Positions 7,777 to 17,578 of a stretch of DNA of 46,874 bases are shown here, in pieces. Made by a program: the position numbers and the translations under genes. The notes under the pieces are model-generated. The model worked only from the letters and a program-made list of their open reading frames with translations, did no database searches and was not told the DNA's origin. This DNA comes from Xanthobacteraceae bacterium (GTDB lineage Bacteria; Pseudomonadota; Alphaproteobacteria; Rhizobiales; Xanthobacteraceae), in assembly GCA_028282095.1 (NCBI GenBank), contig JANQIP010000165.1, positions 1 to 46,874 of the forward strand, read 5' to 3'. Position 1 is the first letter of the stretch; every line of letters begins with the position of its first letter.

Positions 7777-10700
7777 TCAGCTTGCTGCATCGGCCCAGCC
7801 AGGGACCGTGCCCGTGTTCATGCCCTCCGACAAGCAGTCCTCGACGGAGCCTTCGACATCGAGCAGCAGCGCCTCCAGTTTGTCCTTGGCTGCGCCCGGA
7901 TCCTCCCACAATCCGTGGGAAATCGCCTCAAGAAGCCTCTCGGCGATGTTCTGGATGGCATAGGGGTTATGGCGCTTGAAGAACGCCTGCATCTGCGGAT
8001 CGAAGGCATAGGTCTTTGCCATCTCCTCGTACTGCCAGTCATCGAGGATACCGCTTGAGGCGTCCCAGTGGTACACGATATCGACGAGGCGCGAGAGATC
8101 GCCCGCACCCTTGTAACCGTGACGCTTCATGCCCTCGATCCATTTCGGATTGAGCACGCGGGTGCGGAAAATGAAGCGCCCCTCCTCATCGCTGGAGCGG
8201 ATGCGTGGTTTGCGCGGGTCGTTGGAATCTCCGGTGTAGCTGCGCACATATCTGCCGGTCACAGCCTTCACCGCGGCGTTCATGCCGCCCTGATAGGCGT
8301 TGAAGTCGGTGCAACTGAAGATATCGTACTCGCGCGTGCCCTCGTTCTTCACCGTCAGGTCGAGCCTCGCCATGCGCTTGCGGAATTCGTCCTGCCGCGC
8401 CTCGCCGTAGGTGCCTTCGCCATAGGCGTAGCCGCCCCATGACATATAGGCCTCGCCGAGGTCGTCGGTGGTCTGCCAATTGCCGCTGTCGATCAGGTCG
8501 TCGATCCCGGCGCCATAGGTTCCCGGCTTGTCCGAGTAGATGCGGAAGGCCGCCCGTTTCTCGGCCTCTTCCGGCGAAAGCCCCGCCTTGATCAGCTCGG
8601 CCCGGTCGATGGCGACGTTGCGGGCGAGCGGGTTGAACTCGGTCGGCTCGTCGAGCGCCGCGACCATGCGCGCCGCCTGGTCAAGGGTTTCCAGCAGGTT
8701 GGGGAAGGCGTCGCGGAAGAGGCCGGAGGTGCGCACGGTGACATCGATGCGGGGATAGGCGCGCTCTGTTAGCGGGATCACCTCCACGCCCATGACCCGG
8801 CCGCTGCGCGCTTCCCATACCGGACGGACGCCCATCATGTATAGAATCTGTGCGACGTCGTCGCCGCGGGTGCTCATCGTCGGCATGCCCCACAGCACCA
8901 TGCCGATCTGGCGCGGGACCCTGCCCTCATCCGCGCGGTAACGCTCGACCAGGGCATCGGCCTGCCGCATGCCGACCTCCCAGGCCTCGGGTGTCGGGAT
9001 CTTGAAGGGATCGACGGAATAGAAGTTGCGCCCCGTGGGCAGGATGTCGATGCGTCCGCGTGTCGGGCTGCCCGAGCCGCCCGGCGGCACGAACCCGCCA
9101 TCGAGCCCGTGCAGCGTGTTCCCGATTTCCTCGGTGATCCGGTTGAGCCTGGGGCGGACCCCGTCGCGCACGAAACGCATCACCTCGGCGACGCGCAGCG
9201 ATCCGCCGAACCGGCTCTCGACCTCGGCCGCGATCGCGGCGTCGTCCCAGCCGCGCGCATCGAGTGCGTCGAAGGCGGCGCGGCAGTCGAGCAGGATCTG
9301 CGACAGCACCTGCCCCTTGGTGATGCCGAGTGCCGCCACCAGCTCGCCCGGATGATCGCGCAGGTCCTCGCCGTCGAAGCCGCGCGCGGCGGCCGCCGCA
9401 TCCCAAAGCGAGCCCGCATCGCCGTTCGGCAGGCGCGTGAGATGCACCATGGTCTCGTTGAAGCGGTCCGCGCGCGGCACCAGCCCCAGCGTATGCAGGC
9501 CATCATTGATGCTGGTCACGTCAACCGTCTCGACATAGCCGTGCAGCTTGCCCATGAAGGCGACAGGATCGGCTTCCGCCTCTTCGCGGGTCATGCCGAT
9601 ATCGGCGTCCAGGTGGGTCTGCGCCGTCAGGGTCCACAGTTTCTCGACGATCACCGTGACCTTGGCCGGGTCCTGCTGCCTCGCATGATAGGCCGATTCC
9701 AGAAGATCCTCGATTTGCTGGAAGGCTTCAGTCTTTCCGGCATTGGTCTGCGGCGGGATCATGTGGTCGAGGATGACGCAATAGGACCGGCGCTTCGCCT
9801 GCGTGCCTTCGCCCGGGTTGTTGATGATGTAGGGGTATAGGTGCGGAATGTCGGCGATCGCGGTGTCCGGATAGCACTCGCGCGACAGGCCAAGGCTCTT
9901 GCCCGGCAGCCATTCCAGGGTGCCATGGGTGCCGACATGGATCACCGCATGCGCGCCGAAATCCTCCCGCAGCCAGCGGTAATAGCCGAGATAGTGATGC
10001 GTTGCGGGCAGGTAGGGATCGTGGATCTGCTGTCCGTCGGGCTGCAGCGCCGGCTGGTCCTCTTCCTCCATCCGGGCGCGCGGCGGCTGCACGCCGAGGA
10101 AGACGTTGCCGTTCACGATGCCGCCAACCAGAAGCTTGCCGTCATGATGGAAGGTGACGCCGGGACAGGGGCCCCACTTTTCGTCCATTTCCGCCTGCAT
10201 TTTTGGGCCGCGCTCGGCATGCCAGCGGGCGGCGGTGGCATCGTCGATGCTGCCGACCGCCCTTTCGGCCATCTGCCGGGGCGTGAGATAGCGGCGGTCG
10301 CTGGTGAGCCGGTCCAGCATCTCGAAGGCCATCGCCTCGCCACTCTCGAAGCTGCGCGCGATGCAGTATCCCTCTGCCTCCATGCCTTCCAGCAGGGCCT
10401 TGACGCTCTCGAAGGAATCGAGGCCCACAGCGCAGCCCAGGCGGTCGTTCCGGGGGGGATACTGGTGGAAGACGATCGCCACCTTGCGTTCGGCAGGCGG
10501 CGTGCGACGGAGCCTCGCCCAGTTCATCGCCCACTTCACCACATGGGCGCACCGCTCGGGCACCGGCATGCGCATCATCAGGCGGGCGCCGGTGGCCGGA
10601 TCGATGCCTGTCTCTTCGCGGGTGCCGACCACGGTGCCGACGATCACGCCGTCGAATTCCGGCTGCGCGACGCTGGCCGAAACATCCATCGGCGACACCC

Positions 10701-11613
10701 CCTGAAGCGTCTCCTCCCACTGGGCCCGCGGGTTGTAGCTGAGCATCAGCTGCAGCACCGGCACGTCGAGCCCTGGCAGCACGTTCTCCGACCCCGGACC
10801 GCCCACCCCGAGCGAAAAGCTCACCGGCGAGAGCAGGGCTTCGATCAGCGTCTCTCCGTCCTTCCGCAAGAAGGTCTCGGTAAGTTCGGGAACCGGCATG
10901 TTGCCGATGTCGGCGTCGCGGAACCGGTTGTGAAACACCGCAAGCGGCACCCCGCCCTGCGTCTCGATTTCGGCGATCAGCGCGTCGAAGACCGCGAGAT
11001 CTCCGTTGAGCCAGGAATAGTTTGCGAACCACATGCCGATGACCGGGGCGCCGGGCGTCGCCCGCGCCCGCGCCCAGTCAAGATAGCCGTCGCGGTCGTT
11101 CAGGGCGCCCTGCCAATGCGGGTGGTGGATGCCTTCGTTGGGCAGGATCTCCGGTGGCGGCGGCGCAGGAAGGTCGGCCCCCGTCTCCCGCGCCACTGTC
11201 AGCAGCAGACCGCGCAGGTTGGCGACGCCGCCACGATGGATGTAGCTCGCGCGCAGGGAAAATGCGTCGGACCCGAAATCGGTGCCGAGCATCTTGGCCA
11301 TATCGATCTCTTCCGGCGACATGGCGCCGGCCTGCACATGGATCGGCCTGCCTGCCGCCGCGGCGGCGAGGTCGGCGGCACCGGGTATTGAGTTCGCGCC
11401 GCCATGCGGCAGCAGGATGAGGGCGTCGGCGCCGCGCACCAGATCGGCGACGGCCGCGATCCGCTTGCTGTCGAACAGATCGCTCGAGGCGCGGGCGATC
11501 ACCCTGATCCGCGCAGCCTCCTCCGGTGCCAGGCTCTCCACGGCGCGCCCCAGTACGGGCAGATGTATGGAGGTGGCATCGATGACCACTATGGTTCGGG
11601 CGGACGCGGGCAC
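7777..11613 (-). CDS. cobN: CobN-type cobaltochelatase large subunit
   Basis: A 1278-residue protein of the CobN/BchH/ChlH family, which binds the tetrapyrrole and metal and, powered by an AAA+ partner pair, inserts Co(II) into hydrogenobyrinic acid a,c-diamide. Landmarks: an N-terminal domain with LPHGGANSIPG, HQYPPRNDRLGCAVGLDS in the middle, the signature HVGTHGTLEWLPGKSLGLS (about residues 560-580), PYIINNPGEGTQAKRR, and a C-terminal SWGGYAYGEG...KNEGTREYDIF stretch. The sequence is CobN-like rather than BchH-like. The GTG start at 11613 follows a GGGGAG six bases upstream, although the frame is open much further. It is the last gene of the cbiZ-rSAM-chlD-chlI-cobN series. With no corrin-ring synthesis genes here, it may act on salvaged corrinoids, possibly removing or exchanging metal (inference). 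Confidence 0.9.
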   Translation of the reverse strand: MPASARTIVVIDATSIHLPVLGRAVESLAPEEAARIRVIARASSDLFDSKRIAAVADLVRGADALILLPHGGANSIPGAADLAAAAAGRPIHVQAGAMSPEEIDMAKMLGTDFGSDAFSLRASYIHRGGVANLRGLLLTVARETGADLPAPPPPEILPNEGIHHPHWQGALNDRDGYLDWARARATPGAPVIGMWFANYSWLNGDLAVFDALIAEIETQGGVPLAVFHNRFRDADIGNMPVPELTETFLRKDGETLIEALLSPVSFSLGVGGPGSENVLPGLDVPVLQLMLSYNPRAQWEETLQGVSPMDVSASVAQPEFDGVIVGTVVGTREETGIDPATGARLMMRMPVPERCAHVVKWAMNWARLRRTPPAERKVAIVFHQYPPRNDRLGCAVGLDSFESVKALLEGMEAEGYCIARSFESGEAMAFEMLDRLTSDRRYLTPRQMAERAVGSIDDATAARWHAERGPKMQAEMDEKWGPCPGVTFHHDGKLLVGGIVNGNVFLGVQPPRARMEEEDQPALQPDGQQIHDPYLPATHHYLGYYRWLREDFGAHAVIHVGTHGTLEWLPGKSLGLSRECYPDTAIADIPHLYPYIINNPGEGTQAKRRSYCVILDHMIPPQTNAGKTEAFQQIEDLLESAYHARQQDPAKVTVIVEKLWTLTAQTHLDADIGMTREEAEADPVAFMGKLHGYVETVDVTSINDGLHTLGLVPRADRFNETMVHLTRLPNGDAGSLWDAAAAARGFDGEDLRDHPGELVAALGITKGQVLSQILLDCRAAFDALDARGWDDAAIAAEVESRFGGSLRVAEVMRFVRDGVRPRLNRITEEIGNTLHGLDGGFVPPGGSGSPTRGRIDILPTGRNFYSVDPFKIPTPEAWEVGMRQADALVERYRADEGRVPRQIGMVLWGMPTMSTRGDDVAQILYMMGVRPVWEARSGRVMGVEVIPLTERAYPRIDVTVRTSGLFRDAFPNLLETLDQAARMVAALDEPTEFNPLARNVAIDRAELIKAGLSPEEAEKRAAFRIYSDKPGTYGAGIDDLIDSGNWQTTDDLGEAYMSWGGYAYGEGTYGEARQDEFRKRMARLDLTVKNEGTREYDIFSCTDFNAYQGGMNAAVKAVTGRYVRSYTGDSNDPRKPRIRSSDEEGRFIFRTRVLNPKWIEGMKRHGYKGAGDLSRLVDIVYHWDASSGILDDWQYEEMAKTYAFDPQMQAFFKRHNPYAIQNIAERLLEAISHGLWEDPGAAKDKLEALLLDVEGSVEDCLSEGMNTGTVPGWADAAS

Positions 11614-11684
11614 GATGGTCTCCCCTTCGATGTCTGGCCTGGCGGGACTGCGCCGGCCGCTGCGGTTCGGGTCCGGATGACGGT

Positions 11685-12716
11685 TCAGGACGACTGTCCG
11701 GCTGCCGGGCGTCCCATGATGTCCTCGAACGGCCGACGCCTCATGCGATGTGCCAGGGCCAGCTTCGCCGCCTCGTCGAGGTCGGCCGGCGTCACCTCGT
11801 CCCGTCCCGCCCATGCCGCCAGCGCCTTGGCCGCTTTGAGCATGACGATGTCGCTGCGATGGCCGTCGACGCCCATCTTCAGCGACCGGTCGGCGATCTC
11901 CAGGAGGATCTCGTCGGAGGCCGCGACCTGCGGACACCGGGCGATTGCAAAGGCGATTGCCTCGCGCAGGGTCTCCGTCGCCTCGGCCCATTGTGCAACG
12001 AAACCGGCCGGGTCCTGCTCGAAGGCCGCACGCCGCTTGACAACCGCGACGCGCTGCTCCGGGGTGGTCAGGCCCTCGACATGGACGCAAAGTCCGAAGC
12101 GGTCCAGAAGCTGCGGCCGCAGTTCGCCCTCCTCGGGGTTCATCGTGCCCACGAGGGTGAACCGGGCCGGATGCGAGAAACTGATCCCCTCGCGCTCGAT
12201 TGTGTTGATCCCCATCGCCGCTGAATCGAGCAGAACGTCGACCACGTGATCGTCCAGCAGATTGACCTCGTCGACATAGAGGATGCCGCGATGGGCGGCA
12301 GCCAGAAGGCCGGGCTCGATTGTCTTGCGGCCTTCCCTGATCGCCAGTTCCAGATCGAGCGTGCCGACCACCCGGTCTTCGGTGGCCGAGATCGGCAGCT
12401 CGACCACGCGCACCTTGCGCCGCCGGACCGGCAGCGTTTCGCCTGCCTCTACGCGGGTGCGAATATCCGGGGCCATCGCCTTGGGGTCGGCCGGGTCGCT
12501 CTGGAAAGGATCCCCCTCGACCACATCGATATCCGGCAGAAGCTCGGCCAGCGCGCGCACGGCAGTCGATTTCGCCGTGCCCTTCTCGCCGCGGACCAGA
12601 ACCCCGGACAGCGCCGGATTGATGACGTTGAGGATCAGGCTTGTCTTCAGTGTCTCCTGGCCGACGATCGCGACGAAGGGATAGATCGGCGTCGCCGCCG
12701 TTGTTGTACTCACCAC
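11685..12716 (-). CDS. ChlI/BchI-like AAA+ ATPase subunit of the chelatase
   Basis: A 343-residue AAA+ ATPase of the magnesium-chelatase I-subunit family. Walker A is GEKGTAKST (residues 43-51), Walker B lies in [14 protein letters not shown], sensor 1 in [21 protein letters not shown], and the C-terminal helical domain ends with [11 protein letters not shown]. It forms hexameric rings with the D subunit to drive metal insertion by the large subunit; its partner here is CobN, not BchH. It starts at a GTG (12716) overlapping the stop of the ChlD-like gene (GTGGTGA), eight bases after AAGGAG, so the two are translationally coupled. It is used here instead of the CobS/CobT pair of classical aerobic B12 producers. 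Confidence 0.88.
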   Translation of the reverse strand: MVSTTTAATPIYPFVAIVGQETLKTSLILNVINPALSGVLVRGEKGTAKSTAVRALAELLPDIDVVEGDPFQSDPADPKAMAPDIRTRVEAGETLPVRRRKVRVVELPISATEDRVVGTLDLELAIREGRKTIEPGLLAAAHRGILYVDEVNLLDDHVVDVLLDSAAMGINTIEREGISFSHPARFTLVGTMNPEEGELRPQLLDRFGLCVHVEGLTTPEQRVAVVKRRAAFEQDPAGFVAQWAEATETLREAIAFAIARCPQVAASDEILLEIADRSLKMGVDGHRSDIVMLKAAKALAAWAGRDEVTPADLDEAAKLALAHRMRRRPFEDIMGRPAAGQSS

Positions 12717-14716
12717 TCTCGATGCTCCTTGGCGAGTCCGACGAGATCCTCGGCCCGCAATTCTTCCGTTCTGAAGTAGACGGCGCCCAGTGCATCCGCC
12801 AGCTTACGCGCCAGTTCCAGGCGCACGACGCCCGGAGGCTCCGTATCCACGACGAAGAAGCGGGCGGAGGGATGGCGTTTCCTCAGCCACGCCGCGGCGC
12901 GCAGCGCCTCCTCGTGCGGCGGCGCGGTCCCGAGCCCGGCATTGGCCCGGCCGTCGGTCATCAGGATGACAAGGGGAATGACGTTCGGGTCCTTGCGTTG
13001 AACCTGCCGCAGAACGTTGGCCGCCTCGCCAAGCCCCTGGGTCAGCGGCGTGCGCCCGCCGATCTCAAGCTCGGCAAGGAGCTTCGCCGCACGATCGACC
13101 GAGCCCGTCGGGGGCAGCACGAGCGTGGCCTCGCGGGCGCGGAACACCACCATCGCCACCTTGTCGCGCTTCTGATAGGCATCGAGCAGCACGCTCATGA
13201 TCGCCGCCTTGGTCTCCACCATCCGGCGATGCGCGCCCATCGAGCCGGAGCCGTCGACCACGAACAGCATGAAGCTGCCGACGCGCCGCTCGCGGACCTT
13301 TTCACGGATGTCGGCCTGCGTGATGTGAAGCGCCAGTCCGTTGTCGGCGCGCGCCTTGCGCACGCCCTGATAGGGCGCGGCGGCGCGGATGGTGGCGTCA
13401 AGCGCGAGATCGTTGCGGCCGCGGCGGAGCGTGCTGCTGACATAGCGCCCCTGCTTGTTCGCGGAACGCGACCGGGACCGGCGACCAGACCCGGTCCGCA
13501 GCGCGTCGTCGGCCCCCTGCGGCGCAAGTCTGCGGATGGCGTAGGTCGCACCGACCTCGTGGACCTCGTCCTTTGGGTTCTCCCCGCGCGGTGCGTCCGC
13601 CTCCTGCGGATGCTCCGGCGGCAGTGCCTCCCGACCGGCTGCGCCCCCATCGTTCCCGGCTTCGCCCCCGTCGTCAGGCGCCGGCGGCCCGGCTCCCGAT
13701 TCCGGCCCATTCGCGTCACCCTGCGGCTCCTCGTCAGGGGCCTCGCCGCGATTCTCGTCCGACGTCTCGTCGGATCGCGGGGGCGGTGATGCCGGGGGCG
13801 GCGGCGGGATGTCGGGCGTCCCCGACCGCATCCGGTGCAAAAGGACCATCGGAGCGACGGCAAGAATGTCGTCGGCCGTCACTTCGCCTCGCCCCTCCCA
13901 GGCGGCGTGGGCGCGGGCGGCGCGCTCCATCGCGATGTCGGCGCGGTGGCCCGCGACGTGATTGCGCTGACAGATCTCGGACACGAAGCGCGTAAGATGC
14001 GCGGGGCATATGATCTCGCCGAGGCGCCTGCGCGCCTCAGTGATATGCTGGGCAAGCTCCGAAACCGCGCCCCTGTACCGCTCCACAAAGGCGTCCGGAT
14101 CGGCGTCGAACTCCTCCCGGCGCAAAAGTAGGTCGACACGCGTGCGCGGTTCGCACTCGCCCTCGACCGCAACGGCGAGCCCGAACCGGTCGAGCAATTG
14201 CGGGCGCAGTTCTCCCTCTTCCGGGTTCATGGTCCCGACCAGGATGAAACGGCTGGCGTGGCGCAGGCTCTGGCCTTCGCGCTCGACGATGTTCTCGCCC
14301 GTTTCGGCGGCGTCGAGGATGCTGTCGACGAGATGATCGTCGAGCAGATTGACCTCGTCGATATAGAGCACCCCCTGGTGCGCACGCGCCAGCATGCCGG
14401 GCTGGAACGCGACCCGCCCCTCGCGGATTGCCGCCTCGAAGTCGATCGTGCCCACGACCATGTCCTCGGTCGCGCCGAGCGGGAAGTTCACGAAAGGAGG
14501 TTTGCGCCCGTCCGGCAGCGGCGGCAGCAGCCCGCGCAGGCCGCGCGCCGCCGTCGACTTGGCGGTTCCCTTCTGCCCGCGGACGAGCACACCGCCGATC
14601 GCCGGATTGACGGCATTCAGGAGCAGCGCGAGCTTCATCTCCTGCTGCGCCAGGATGGCCGGGAACGGGAAGTCCCTCCGCGGGTGCTCGACGGCCTCAG
14701 ACAGCACGGAACTCAT
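12710..14716 (-). CDS. ChlD/BchD-like AAA+ and von Willebrand A subunit of the chelatase
   Basis: A 668-residue three-part protein. An N-terminal AAA+ domain (about 1-320) keeps Walker A (GQKGTAKST, 47-55), a Walker B region ([14 protein letters not shown]) and sensor 1 ([20 protein letters not shown]). A proline/acid-rich linker (about 320-420) follows, then a von Willebrand A domain with a complete MIDAS entry DGSGSMG and later [11 protein letters not shown]. Many ChlD/BchD proteins have lost the ATPase residues; this one keeps them. It bridges the I ring and the CobN subunit through the MIDAS domain. It lies 66 bases after the radical SAM gene and overlaps the ChlI-like gene. Confidence 0.87.
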   Translation of the reverse strand: MSSVLSEAVEHPRRDFPFPAILAQQEMKLALLLNAVNPAIGGVLVRGQKGTAKSTAARGLRGLLPPLPDGRKPPFVNFPLGATEDMVVGTIDFEAAIREGRVAFQPGMLARAHQGVLYIDEVNLLDDHLVDSILDAAETGENIVEREGQSLRHASRFILVGTMNPEEGELRPQLLDRFGLAVAVEGECEPRTRVDLLLRREEFDADPDAFVERYRGAVSELAQHITEARRRLGEIICPAHLTRFVSEICQRNHVAGHRADIAMERAARAHAAWEGRGEVTADDILAVAPMVLLHRMRSGTPDIPPPPPASPPPRSDETSDENRGEAPDEEPQGDANGPESGAGPPAPDDGGEAGNDGGAAGREALPPEHPQEADAPRGENPKDEVHEVGATYAIRRLAPQGADDALRTGSGRRSRSRSANKQGRYVSSTLRRGRNDLALDATIRAAAPYQGVRKARADNGLALHITQADIREKVRERRVGSFMLFVVDGSGSMGAHRRMVETKAAIMSVLLDAYQKRDKVAMVVFRAREATLVLPPTGSVDRAAKLLAELEIGGRTPLTQGLGEAANVLRQVQRKDPNVIPLVILMTDGRANAGLGTAPPHEEALRAAAWLRKRHPSARFFVVDTEPPGVVRLELARKLADALGAVYFRTEELRAEDLVGLAKEHREW

Positions 14717-14782
14717 GAAGCAGTTTTCCGACCGCGCCGTGTGTCATGATGTCCACTCCGCCGCCCTGCATCGGATGACGCC

Positions 14783-15787
14783 TCAGGCATGGCAGGCGAC
14801 TCCCCTCTCACGCTCTGTGCGGTGCCGCAGCACGCAGTCGAGGCCGGCGGCGCGCGGCGACAGGAGCGCCCGTGCCGGACAGCGCCCGCGGCATCCGGCG
14901 ACCGTACATTTCCCACAGGCGTCGTCGGGTGCGCGCAGCTCCTTTGCCAGAGCATCGAGATCGGGCCGCTCGGCGGTGCCGCAGGCGTGGTCGGGATCGC
15001 CGACGAGGCTCGCGCAGGGATAGAGTGTGCCGGAGGGCACCAGAACGACGGCTGCGCCCCGTTCGGCCGCGCAGAAGGCGTCGGATTCGCCCCGACCACA
15101 GCCGACCATGCCGTCCTCGCGCAGCGCGATTGGCTGCGCGCGCCGCGCATTGATCCAGGCGAGGGCGGCACGCAGTTCGCCATGCGCCTTCGCGACCTCG
15201 GCCGCCGACGGCAGGTCCGCGACACCGGCCCGTCCGGTCGGACGCAGGATGTCGAGGCCGATGCTGCGCGCGCCCGAAAAGCCGGCGAGCAGCATCGCGA
15301 GACGGGGGAGCGCGGCGATCGATCCGCGGGTCAGCACCGCGGTGATGCCGAACGGAATTCCGGCGCCGTCAAGGCGCCGCATGCCCGCCAGGACTTCGGC
15401 GGTTCCTCCCCGCAGAACGTCGTTGACCTCGGCGGGGCCGTCCAGGCTGATCCCGACGCCAAGGCGGCGGTCGCGGACCAGCGCCAGGAAGCGTTCGTCG
15501 ATGGCGAGGCCGTTGGTCTGCACGAGGATCCGGCCGAATCCGGAGCATCGCGCGAGAGCGACGACCTCTTCGAGGATGTCTGGCACCAGCGTCGGCTCGC
15601 CGCCGGCGATCTGGAGCACGCCCCCGGCGCGCAGCGGCAGCGTTTCCAGGGCCCGCGCGAACGCCGCGGGATCGATATCCACGCGCGCGATGTCGCCGCC
15701 ATGCATATAGCAATAGCGGCAGCGCAGCTGACAGCCGGTGGTCGGCCACACAACCATGAAATCGATGGTTCGCACGGCCTCGACCAT
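14783..15787 (-). CDS. Radical SAM protein with SPASM-like cysteine-rich tail, cobamide cluster
   Basis: A 334-residue radical SAM protein. CxxxCxxC is at C19, C23, C26 (GCQLRCRYC), followed by the GGEPT motif for SAM binding and a (beta/alpha) barrel with VQTNG and GISLDGP. The C-terminal 100 residues contain at least eight cysteines, including PCASL and CGKCTVAGCRGRC, resembling a SPASM/twitch auxiliary cluster domain. Relatives include peptide maturases and the haem d1/haem tetrapyrrole enzymes NirJ and AhbC/D. Its start is one base after the cbiZ stop, so the two are tightly coupled. The substrate is unknown. A corrinoid or tetrapyrrole side-chain modification is one possibility; modification of a peptide or protein is another. 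Confidence 0.8.
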   Translation of the reverse strand: MVEAVRTIDFMVVWPTTGCQLRCRYCYMHGGDIARVDIDPAAFARALETLPLRAGGVLQIAGGEPTLVPDILEEVVALARCSGFGRILVQTNGLAIDERFLALVRDRRLGVGISLDGPAEVNDVLRGGTAEVLAGMRRLDGAGIPFGITAVLTRGSIAALPRLAMLLAGFSGARSIGLDILRPTGRAGVADLPSAAEVAKAHGELRAALAWINARRAQPIALREDGMVGCGRGESDAFCAAERGAAVVLVPSGTLYPCASLVGDPDHACGTAERPDLDALAKELRAPDDACGKCTVAGCRGRCPARALLSPRAAGLDCVLRHRTERERGVACHA

Positions 15788-15788
15788 C

Positions 15789-16979
15789 TCATCCGGCCGC
15801 GTCTGTCGACGCCATCACCCTGGCGAGGCGCGACATTGTCCGCTCCCACTTGTCGGCAAAGCCGAGCGCGAGCGCCGCAGCCACCACCCCGACGATGCCG
15901 GCCGGGCTGTGTTCGTGGCTGTGTTCGGCAAGAGCCGCGCGGTAGGCGGGAAAGAGGTCGGAACGGCCGGAGGCCGCAGCCGCGATCAGGGCACCGTGCT
16001 GGGTCGCCATGTCCTGCCAGCAGGCCACGGGCAGGATACCCCAGCTCGTCTGGTCGTAGACATGCGCAAGACCCACCGTCGCCGCGACGGTAGGGGGGTC
16101 GCGATCCACAACGCGGAACACTGGGCGCACCAGTGCCGCGTCTTGATCGGGCAGCCGCGCGGCGACCGCTTCCTGCAGCGCCTCCGGCGTGGTGCCGAAC
16201 CGCTCCAGAAGGATGGCGCACGAACCTTGCCGGATCGGCGTCAGGCCATTCTGCCGGCGCAGCGTCTCCGAAATGGCGTCATGGACCGTTCGTCCGACAA
16301 GTTCGCCCAGCGTGGTGTGGTGACCTGCGCCGATCAGGGGCACACATCCCTGCGCCGGTGCGACGACGGCAATCTGGTCGGTTCCCGTTCCGGTCGCGAT
16401 CGCGGTCGACTGGCGCGACGGGACGGACAGTTCCTGAAGCACCGCCGCCTTGGCTTCCGTCGCCGTCATCACCGCGCGCACGAGGGCGCCTTCCGTCATC
16501 GGCACGTTGACGGCGATGATCACGTTGATGGTGCCGTGCGGCTGGGTGCCGCCCGTGGGCTCGTAACGACCGTCGAATTCATAAAGGCCTGCCGGATCGC
16601 CGGCGCGCGCGGCGTTGCCCTCCACCCCGCCGGTCGCCAGCGCCGCGACGCAGATATCGCGGAACCTCTCTTCCACGATTGCGAGATTGTTCATGTTCGC
16701 AGCGGTGCCGAGGCCCGCCGCCGCAGCCCCTTCCAGGCCATGGTCGGCAAGCAGCATGGCATTGTACACTGCGGGCTTGCGGTGGGCGGCATGAGCCTCG
16801 ACCGCGTGGTGGCTGGACGGCTCGCAACTCTGATGATTGTAGACCGTGTCGATCTGTTCAACCAATCCGCCATTGGCAGAGGATGTAGAGATGACACGGA
16901 ACGGCTGGCGGAAGCGCAGGCTGACGAACTTGTCGTCGCGATGCAGCTCGACGGTGTCGAAGAATGTTCGGATCAGCAT
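15789..16979 (-). CDS. cbiZ: Adenosylcobinamide amidohydrolase CbiZ
   Basis: A 396-residue protein with clear CbiZ-family features: RVISTSSANGG and VYNHQ near the N-terminus, ANMNNLAIV, GGVEGNAARAGDP, GTINVIIAVNVPMTEGALVRA, TATEAKAAVLQEL and IATGTGTDQIAVV. CbiZ removes the aminopropanol phosphate arm from adenosylcobinamide or from pseudo-cobalamin-type cobamides, giving adenosylcobyric acid that can be rebuilt with a preferred lower base; this is archaeal-type salvage also known in Rhodobacter sphaeroides. The protein is longer than a lone CbiZ domain and has an extra C-terminal helical region (about 270-396). It is first in the minus-strand series and divergent from btuB, so import and remodelling genes face each other. 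Confidence 0.88.
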   Translation of the reverse strand: MLIRTFFDTVELHRDDKFVSLRFRQPFRVISTSSANGGLVEQIDTVYNHQSCEPSSHHAVEAHAAHRKPAVYNAMLLADHGLEGAAAAGLGTAANMNNLAIVEERFRDICVAALATGGVEGNAARAGDPAGLYEFDGRYEPTGGTQPHGTINVIIAVNVPMTEGALVRAVMTATEAKAAVLQELSVPSRQSTAIATGTGTDQIAVVAPAQGCVPLIGAGHHTTLGELVGRTVHDAISETLRRQNGLTPIRQGSCAILLERFGTTPEALQEAVAARLPDQDAALVRPVFRVVDRDPPTVAATVGLAHVYDQTSWGILPVACWQDMATQHGALIAAAASGRSDLFPAYRAALAEHSHEHSPAGIVGVVAAALALGFADKWERTMSRLARVMASTDAAG

Positions 16980-17217
16980 GCCCCTACCCGTTCAAAAAGC
17001 GGCATCTTTGAAATACGTTTTTTCCTCGCACGTGCCGCGCGCTGTCGCAATCTCAAACACCCGCGACGAAAACTCGTGCCTCGGTCCGTCCGGCGGCGCA
17101 CTCGGCGAAGGGGCGTCCGGGAAGGGGAATTGGGGTCTCAAGGGAAAACCCTGTCGCAAGGGGTATCTGCGTCACAAAGTATCTTGTCGCCCTCATGGTG
17201 CCGTGAAATAAGCGTCA
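16980..17217. promoter_or_regulatory. Divergent promoter region between cbiZ and the btu operon
   Basis: About 240 bases between the cbiZ start and the riboswitch. It must hold promoters in both directions. I found no B12-box sequence on the minus strand, so cbiZ and its followers do not appear to carry their own cobalamin riboswitch. No other operator was recognised with confidence. Confidence 0.5.
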
Positions 17218-17392
17218 TGACGGTGCCCCGATAGGGGTGAAAAGGGAATGCGGTGCGGCCGTCCGGCCAAATCCGCAGCTGTGCCCGCAACTGTAACCGG
17301 CGAGCGGTTCGCAAAAAACCACTCCGGAGCATTCCGGGGGAAGGGGCGAGTCCGCACGGACCCGGAAGTCAGGAGACCTGCCGTCAACGTCG
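17218..17392 (+). promoter_or_regulatory. Cobalamin riboswitch upstream of btuB
   Basis: All hallmark segments are present in order: AAAAGGGAA (17240-17248), the AATCCGC...GCTGTGCCCGCAACTGTAACCGG core (about 17270-17300), CCACTCC, GGGGGAAGGGGCGAGTCCG, and the B12-box-like GTCAGGAGACCTGCC (17368-17382, GAAGTCAGGAG in place of GAAGCCAGGAG). It reads on the plus strand and ends about 190 bases before the btuB start. Adenosylcobalamin binding is expected to shut down expression of the uptake operon. A small hairpin around 17419-17440 could take part in the expression platform. Confidence 0.93.
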
Positions 17393-17578
17393 CCCATCCT
17401 GCGGCCGGGATCAGCCATGGGGAGCGGTCTTCCGCTGCGGTGACCCATGCGAGTGGATCGAGGGCGGCGGAACCATGCGTTCACGGCTGAAAGGACAAGC
17501 TGACAATCCCGCGGCAACAGCCCGCCGGGGCGCCTTCGTATCCGGTTTCCAATGCCCAGATGTGAAGGACCGCCACCG

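Noticed and set aside
7777..11613. Magnesium chelatase (BchH) and hence a photosynthesis cluster
   Set aside because: The large subunit carries CobN-type signature sequence, and the neighbours are all cobamide uptake and salvage genes. No bch, puf or crt gene is present.
11614..12795. The long N-terminal extension of the cobN reading frame (to 12795)
   Set aside because: It overlaps the ChlI gene almost entirely in another frame, has no CobN similarity, and a ribosome binding site marks the GTG at 11613.
8068..14749. Long plus-strand open frames opposite cobN, chlI and chlD (for example 9841-11391 and 12641-13789)
   Set aside because: They are antisense shadows of very GC-rich genes. They are rich in Arg, Ala, His and Gly, have no recognisable domain, and the minus-strand proteins are clear family members.
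14789..17234. Plus-strand frames opposite the radical SAM and cbiZ genes
   Set aside because: Composition is Arg/Ala/Gly-rich without domains; the minus-strand genes account for the region fully.
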